Source: Heterobasidion occidentale (taxonomy: Eukaryota; Basidiomycota; Agaricomycetes; Russulales; Bondarzewiaceae). Taken from it: a stretch of 64,000 nt of DNA. The notes beneath the pieces were generated by a model that was not told the DNA's origin, made no database searches, and saw only the letters and a list, made by a program, of their open reading frames with translations. Below are positions 57,996 through 64,000 of the stretch, in pieces. Where the stretch lies: positions 992,001 through 1,056,000 of the forward strand of contig JBCAQO010000013.1 in NCBI GenBank assembly GCA_039111635.1, read 5' to 3'. A program made the position numbers and the translations under genes. How positions within the stretch are numbered: the stretch's first letter is position 1; every line of letters begins with the position of its first letter.

Positions 57996-59519
57996 TCACT
58001 CACTCGCCACCAGGATGACTGTCTTCCCAAAGTTCTTCCCTTGTTGTTGGTCAAGCAGTGCTTGACCTGCATTCTCCAGACCACGTGTTATATCCTCCTT
58101 GTACTTAATCTTGCCCTCCTTGATGAGCTTCGGCACTTCTTTGTAGAATTGATCCCGATACGTGGCGCCTCGGTGTGTTATGAGGAACCCGTGATGCTGA
58201 TCTCTTTGGTCACGATTGCGCCGAGGTTCTGTTCGTTATGACTGAGTAAGGGTTAATATATGAGCTAGGCCCTGATATCCTTACTCGAGCATTGTAGGCG
58301 TTGGGCCCATTGTATTCCGTGATCATGCCGCATTCCTGGAAGTTAGAACGAGTGTATGTGAGCGTCCGCTTAAGTGCTGGATTTTACGATGCCTTACGAT
58401 GAAGCGAGCGCGCCTGTTCGCATATGCCAGAGCAAGGTCAAGCGTCTCTCCACCAACGTGATCCCAATAGCTGACGACAAAAAAATCAGTGCTTTCCAAA
58501 AAGCGGCAGAAATATATCCATACATGTCGATGCCGCCCTCACGCTTGAGAACCTCTTCTGTACTCTCTGTCTTGTAGTTGAAGGCAACATCCGCGCCAAG
58601 CGAACGTGCAAATTCGACCTTCTCATCAGAGCCAGCTGAAGCGATCACTTTGAGGCCTTCTAATTTGGCGAGCTGGATCACGAAGCTCCCGACGGGACCT
58701 GCGGCGGTAGAGATGAATATCGTTTCGCCCTGGGCAGAATTGTCACATCGTGTGGAAGCCCATGTAGAAAAGCAACCAGAACACACCTGTTTGGCGTGCG
58801 AAAATTCCTTCCATCCGGTGTAAGCAGTGAGTCCTACGAAAGATAATTAGAAATAATAGTAAATCCGCACAAAACTTTGTAACTTACCTGGCATCCCAGC
58901 AGCGCCGAGGTAAACCGACCATGGCACACTCTCGTCCTTCAAAACTTTGTAAGTCGAAGGATCGCTTCTTACGAAGTACTCCTGGAATGCTTCGAGACAA
59001 ATGAATTGAGAATCGTTTTCTTTGTGGACCTTGTAGAGACGTACGAAACAAGCCATAGATGTGATCGCCCGCCTGCAACGCAGCGTTCTCGGACCGAACG
59101 ATGACGCCAATTCCGTAGTTGGCGATCCTAAGGAGATCAAATCAGTACGGGAGAGGATCTCATCGCAGTAATGAGCTCACGGCTGGCCTAGAGGAAAAGC
59201 GGGCTAGTAGAAAATGGTAAATGATGCTGGCCCCCAGAAATCCATGTGCATACACACCAAGTAACTTGGAACGTCCGCAGGCCTCATTCTGCCCCTCAAA
59301 TAGGGATCGACAGAGATAAACAGCGTCTTGACAATGAATCCTCCATTGAGTTGCTCATTTTCGAGGTCAATCGTTTGCGATACGTCGTGCACCGTCGTCT
59401 TCCCTGGCTCCGGATAGCCTGCAACAAGTCCCTCAATCAATGATCAGCGTGAACATAGGGAGCAGCGCACCAGTTGGGATCTCGTTGAAGAGGGTTCGTC
59501 CGTTTGCGATGGGGGCCAT
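57996..59519 (-). CDS. MDR reductase F (CurA/PTGR-like), tandem paralog of E
   Basis: Starts at 59519 with MAPIANGRTLFNEIPTG, spliced to YPEPGKTTVHDVSQTIDLEN. Same layout as E: LFISVDPYLRGRMRPADVPS, YGIGVIVRSENAALQAGDHI, AFQEYFVRSDPSTYKVLKDE, WSVYLGAAGMPG, STAAGPVGSFVIQLAKLEGL, SLGADVAFNYKTESTEEVLK. The end reads DQFYKEVPKLIKEGKIKYKE and GKTVILVASE, with stop 57996-57998. In the penultimate block the frame slips by one base at AA 58186-58187 (plus strand) between ISITG and LITHRGATY; one more T in the coding strand restores it. The loop that reads GFINGNWF in E is changed to GF-LITHRGA, so the substrate pocket lid probably differs. Same predicted chemistry; natural substrate unknown. Confidence 0.86.
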
Positions 59520-61042
59520 GGTGAGTGGGGCGTGAAATGGGAGTCACCAAGACTGCCATGATGCGATTATAAGCAATCCCGGCCTTCCTACTGATATGAC
59601 CGAGCATGGCGGAGTGTTCATGTGCAACTGAGCAAGGAAAGAATCAGTCGCCGGTCACGGGTGAGACAGGGCACTGACAGGGCCCGCGCAAACGCTGCCA
59701 GGAGAGTTAAGAAACGTCACAAGTTCTTCTGGGCCAATCTTTAATACATCAGCGAAGCCCAGCGTGTCTAAATAGTATTAGTACTCACGAGCAGTGGACG
59801 GAGATATCAGCGGGGTACTTTGGATTTGAAATCACAGCTTCCAAGAACCGTGAACAAGCTCAGGTTCTGATACACAACTGTTGCTAGCATCAGTAACGAT
59901 CCGAGAAACTTGCCTGTAATTTCGCAGATGGAGACCAGTGGAGACCTTGAGTCAAGCCAGATAAAATATCGCATCGCACATTGTCAAAAGATAACGAGAC
60001 AGACAGATGATCTCGACTCGCTTGATCGGATTGGGTCCGGAAGTTGGACGCATCACTACGCATCGTGGCTACCATCTGCACATGTTTTATGAGGATCCTG
60101 GGTAAGAATCTGTAAGAACGTTAAATATTGGACAATTTCCAGTAATTTGAGTTGGATCTGGATCGCATACAGATAACAGATGAAGTGATTGGTTGGCCGA
60201 TAAGCAGTGCGACATGGACTGACATTGTCAGCTTACCAACGATGTGTAGATACCTGTTCATGCCGAGAGTCTCATCTCGGGGAGATGTACGCAGTGCCTG
60301 ACTTGCGCAGGAAGAGCTAAGAATACTTGAAGCTCTGATTGCTATGAGAGGATATCACGCCACGAAGAAGTCCGACCCTGTCCCACTCGGCATTTTGGAA
60401 GCCACAAGTTTTTGTCAGTGACCCCGGTAAGTATGGATGCTTAGATGCCGATACATGCAATTCCACCGATCAAAACGTCCGGAGCCATTCTCCAAGTAGA
60501 CAAAACTTGCAAAGGGAAAGCCGGGAAAAAAGGAGACATGTCTTGATGAGCGAACTCCGCCGTCGGCTCGTTAATTCTTGTTGATTATAATACGAAATTT
60601 CTTGTGGTATAGCGCTTGCACCTCATCATCGAATTGCAAACAGGACTTGGGCTGTTGTATGAGAAAGGCTGTTTTGATACAACAGATCAGTTGACTAAGA
60701 AAAAAAACGCATGCATCGCACAAGATCGCACAATGCGATACAAAGTCGTGAATTTACCGACTCTCCGAAGATCGTCGCGTAAACTAGTCCAATGACTTGT
60801 ACCATCTACAAGGGACCCGCCTGACTTGACGAGCGCAACCACGCTCTAGGTTCTTGGCATGATGCTCAAGTCGATGCAGCCGACATACATCCTCACAATA
60901 TCAGGTTCTATCTCCGTGTCAGCTGTCAACGTGGATGTGCAACATCAATTGGAGCACGCACCGTCAGCACGCGCCGCAATTACTGGATCGTCTGTGTCCA
61001 TACCTGACTCCAGTAGGTCGCCTTCGAATGCGTCATCTGTAG
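59520..61042. other. Long intergenic region
   Basis: 1.5 kb between MDR F's promoter side and the 3' end of the F-box gene. AT-richer than its surroundings, with short poly-A tracts near 60700. No gene or RNA recognised. Confidence 0.35.
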
Positions 61043-62727
61043 CTAAGCTGGGAGGGAGCGTGCAGCCATGCCAGGTAAAGAAACGCGACGGTCCGTCAGC
61101 TGAAGACAGCTCAGGTGGCCATCGTATTCAGGCTGTTCGAGCTTCGTGACGTAGGAAGCACACAGGCCCGGAAACGGAGGAGCGGTCAAGGCGGGCGCAT
61201 CGTGAACAGCATGATACGAGCCATCGAGGGTGAATAGATACAGCCCATCCGTCTGGCAATGACGGTTCAATAAGGTTCTGAACGGAATAAAGAAAGAAGC
61301 CCAAGGACATACAGTTGCAACAGCTACTCTTCCATGCTCGAAGGCGTGGTACAGGGCTTCGCCCTTTGGAAACGTCACAACAGCCGTAGCATCTTCTGAA
61401 GAGGTCTCGCCTTGATGACGCGCTCAAAACCCTGTATGAGTATGAGGTGCGTTGCGCACAACACAGCGAGGTCCCTCCCATCGGCTGACACGTGCACTAC
61501 AATTGTTCGCAGTATCAGTAGAAATGGAATGCATGATCAATTATAAGAAAATAATGCACCTGCAACAAAATCTGTGATAAACCGGTGCGGAATCCCAAAT
61601 CGAGCTGAATCAATGGCAAGAGGCGACACGAGCTTAGACAGAATCAAGTCTGAGAAGGGGAGGTCAATCTGGGTGCAGCGTCGTCCGTATTCGTACGAGA
61701 TATTCATAACCAACAAACCACTCTCTCGCGAAAATATGCGGACTCCGTGTTGATGGCAGATGAAGACGTGTCGTGAGCTCAAATCGACGTAGTGAATCGT
61801 CATATCTTGGTCGGTGATTCCGTCGATGACCTGGATCAGTTCCCTTGTGCACACGTTGTACAGGTACGCATGATGAAGGCCCGCTGTGATTAGCGTGGGA
61901 TAGACAAAGCGGAACGCCCAAGTGGGCTCTGGGAGAGTGATGAGCGACCACGGACGGAAGTGTCCACGCTCGTCGTACTCCTGATGTCGTCCTCTCGCAT
62001 AGTCGGACGCTCGGAGCTGCATGTCATCTGGCGCAGCGGAAGTCACATCTTCTGGACTGAAGTCCTTCGCGAGGCGCCAGACCTCCTTGGCTTGCCATGG
62101 ACGATCGAAGATCAGAAAGCCATTATCGTACTCGCAATGTGCGCATCGGCGGACGTAGAACTGACGAGTCCAGTGAGCAGCTCGAGGAAGACGGAGCGAT
62201 CAGCATACTGTCGGTAGGCTCCAGAGAACTTCATCGGGAAAAGATTGGTCACAGTGATCCCGCCGCGCTGGTGTGAGGTGATGCAAATACGCTCTTTCTC
62301 GTCGATTTTGATGTGATGAATATCGTCCCCAGCTCCGGACAACACCCTGGCAGCAAAACACCTTTTCCCATCCAGTTCCTTTCAAGTTGAAAGCTTCGTC
62401 TACCTAGATGCGCGAGACAGTTGTCAGACCCCTGAAGTATGAAGATCACTTGCGAGATCCGGATGACAGATAATACGCACAGAAATCTGACCATTCATCG
62501 ACGCCACTCCATAACGTCCCATAGCGCTTCTCAATTATATGGTGCAGGGAAAGATTGGAAGATAATATGAATTTGTGATACAAGGCGGCATCATGATAGA
62601 CCGATATTTTGTTGGCTTCAACCAAATCGTTCAAATACCGTGAGGTCCAACGAAGAGACTGGATTGACTGCAGCGGTAGATACCAAAGAACAGCAAGCAC
62701 CAGTTCTGGAGGAAGATCATGCAACAT
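61043..62727 (-). CDS. F-box protein
   Basis: Starts MLHDLPPELVLAVLWYLPLQ at 62727, a clear N-terminal F-box (LPPE..LxxVLxYLP...SLRWTSRYLNDLV), which docks to Skp1 in SCF ubiquitin ligases. An intron follows at about 62480-62405. The rest is a long C-terminal region of substrate-receptor type: DDIHHIKIDEKERICITSHQ, DADAHIAS-like residues, PEPTWAFRFVYPTLITAGLH, IHYVDLSSRHVFICHQHGVR and VSADGRDLAVLCATHLILIQ. The alternating strands look like a beta-propeller, common in basidiomycete F-box proteins, but no WD signature is clear. Three one-base losses lie in short runs at 62363-62366, 62116-62118 and 61410-61411. About 520 residues. It begins 136 bases after the BRF1 stop on the same strand. Target unknown. 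Confidence 0.78.
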
Positions 62728-62862
62728 GGTGGATGACGTCGGACACTCGTCGCCGGGACGCGCAGGTTGAGAAACTCGCGAGTACTTCCCTAGGGACCCG
62801 GCCCGGCCCGAAGATCCCGGCGATTGACAACACTCAAGAGCGGCTGGATGCAATTCTCAAGT

Positions 62863-64000
62863 TCAGACCTCTTGCTCGTATGTATCTTCCCATCCATAGT
62901 CGTCGCCCTTCTGGCTCCCCACATCCTCTTCACCCTCTGCATCTTCATCACCTCCAAGGTGGCCTGCAAGACCCTTCCCAATACCGCCGCCGCCTTCCTC
63001 TTCGATCACCATTCCCTCCTCCTTGTAGTCATCCATAGTGTACAGCCCATGCCCTTCGATCTTCTCGTCCCCGTCGAAGAGGTCTTTGAGGGCATTGTAG
63101 TTGATCCGCTTGCTATACTTGGCGTTCTTCTTCAACAGACTTTGTACAGATTCCGCCGCTGTATTACCGTGAGGCGTAGACGCATCACGGGGCTTGGTAT
63201 TGGTTTTCCGGCGCTGCGCACGTACGAGTAAATTGAGGCCTGCCCAGCGAGAAAGGAATAACAGAGACTAACCTTTCTGCTCTTTGCCGACACCCCAGTC
63301 TCCCGCTGCTCACCTCTCACTATAGCATCACAACAAATGAGCTGCGATCATCGCGAAATCACAAAATGACAGATACGCACACGCGATAGCTTCCAGATAC
63401 TCCTTATTCATCTCGACCCAGACCCTCTCCTTGATCCGTACTTCCTCTTCGCTCAGCAGAAAGGCGTCGAGCTCCTCCTCGTTCAATCCCAGGAGCTCGT
63501 CCACAACGCTGAACTGCGCGTGCCGTCGTTCGGCCGCCGCCTCCAGAGCCTCATTGAGTAATGTGCCCTGTTCATTGCGCAAGAACGTCGATACTTCATC
63601 CGTAAGTGCCTCATTGACCGTTGCCTCAATCGGTGAAGTTTCCGCGTCAATCAAGGGCATATGAGCATCATCGCAGGGAACGCCTTCAACGAGAGTGGGA
63701 GAAGGGCCTTGGCTATCTGCCCGAGAATAGGAGGACATAGGTAGGGGAGTGGAGACGGCGAACAATGTTCGAGAAGAGCAGGATCAATATTGGGGTTGTG
63801 AGAGACAGGCGTTGGTTTCCTCTGTCGGTCGGGCAGGAAAAGAGGGTCATGTTCTGTAATTGTGCCGGCAAGGATCCCCGTGTGAAGCAGCGAAGGGTCG
63901 ATACCTGGTCGTTGAGCGTACGAGGAGCTGGCGACTGGCAGATGGGCACTCATTTCTAGTCGGCCTGCAGTCAATTCTCCTTCCACGTCCTCACCCTCAC
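62863..64000 (-). CDS. BRF1: BRF1, TFIIIB subunit (3' part; runs off right edge)
   Basis: Brf1 bridges TBP and RNA polymerase III at tRNA and 5S genes. Only the C-terminal half is in the window; the zinc ribbon and cyclin folds lie to the right. Visible: a low-complexity linker with two copies of a PGIDPSLL/NPNIDPALLEH repeat (63940-63770), then ALTDEVSTFLRNEQGTLLNE, LNEEELDAFLLSEEEVRIKE and RVWVEMNKEYLEAIA, which is the TBP-binding homology block II of Brf1. After introns come RETGVSAKSRKRRKTNTKPR and SKRINYNALKDLFDGDE, then an acidic Gly-rich tail ending WEDTYEQEV. One base appears lost at GG 63757-63758. Two initiator tRNA genes, potential targets, lie 7.5 kb away. Confidence 0.87.

Noticed and set aside
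1..64000. Mass pseudogenisation as the cause of frameshifts
   Set aside because: Essential single-copy genes are affected, each by one base in a homopolymer, with otherwise intact coding sequence and splice sites.
1..64000. CRISPR arrays, insertion sequences, retrotransposon ORFs
   Set aside because: No regularly spaced repeats and no reverse transcriptase, integrase or transposase motif seen; the genome type is eukaryotic nuclear.

Overview
The window reads as nuclear DNA of a filamentous basidiomycete, most likely an Agaricomycete. The evidence is genes cut by many short (about 45-75 base) GT-AG introns, compact spacing, and the mix of families: site-2 protease, OPT peptide transporter, a long conventional myosin, type II haloacid-dehalogenase-like protein and amplified MDR reductases. 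No transposase, integrase, CRISPR array or viral gene was recognised.

Layout. 1-1705 (-): 5' part of UTP22. 2.1-3.2 kb (+): unidentified intron-rich coding region. 4.1-6.0 kb (+): MFS sugar transporter. 6.7-9.2 kb (+): site-2 protease. 9.6-10.1 kb (-): RPL38. 11.5-19.5 kb: four ToxD/CipB-like MDR reductase paralogs (A+, B+, C-, D+). 20.3-22.5 kb (+): secreted GH13 alpha-amylase with a GPI-like tail. 23.2-24.0 kb (+): four-helix membrane protein. 24.6-25.2 kb (-): single-exon one-helix protein. 25.2-32.0 kb is gene-poor apart from YKT6 (27.7-28.5 kb, -), with unidentified coding-like blocks and an inverted repeat. 32.0-36.4 kb (+): OPT oligopeptide transporter. 36.6-41.3 kb (-): SPF1 P5A-ATPase. 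42.0-43.3 kb (-): N-terminal region of a GTPBP1/2-like protein with no G domain. 43.7-44.8 kb (+): ubiquitin-conjugating enzyme with SUMO-interaction-like motifs. 45.7-53.6 kb (+): conventional myosin heavy chain. 53.9-55.0 kb (+): HAD-like dehalogenase. 55.1-55.4 kb (-): two intron-containing initiator tRNA-Met genes. 55.6-59.5 kb (-): two CurA-like MDR reductases. 61.0-62.7 kb (-): F-box protein. 62.9-64.0 kb (-): 3' part of BRF1.

Most genes are housekeeping: ribosome biogenesis (UTP22, RPL38), Pol III transcription (BRF1, tRNA-iMet), ER membrane quality control (SPF1), vesicle fusion (YKT6), cytokinesis (myosin) and ubiquitin signalling. The accessory layer is nutrient uptake and redox: sugar and peptide transporters, amylase and six MDR reductases in two separate arrays.

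The strongest window-wide signal is technical. At about 17 places in conserved genes the frame is lost by exactly one base, and in each case restoring one base in a run of identical bases restores family-like sequence. I read this as homopolymer under-calling in the assembly rather than mass pseudogenisation. The most interesting biological signals are a local excess of GC-AG introns in the MDR/amylase block, 12- and 13-base micro-exons, intron-bearing initiator tRNAs, and the GTPBP-like protein that stops just where its GTPase domain should begin.
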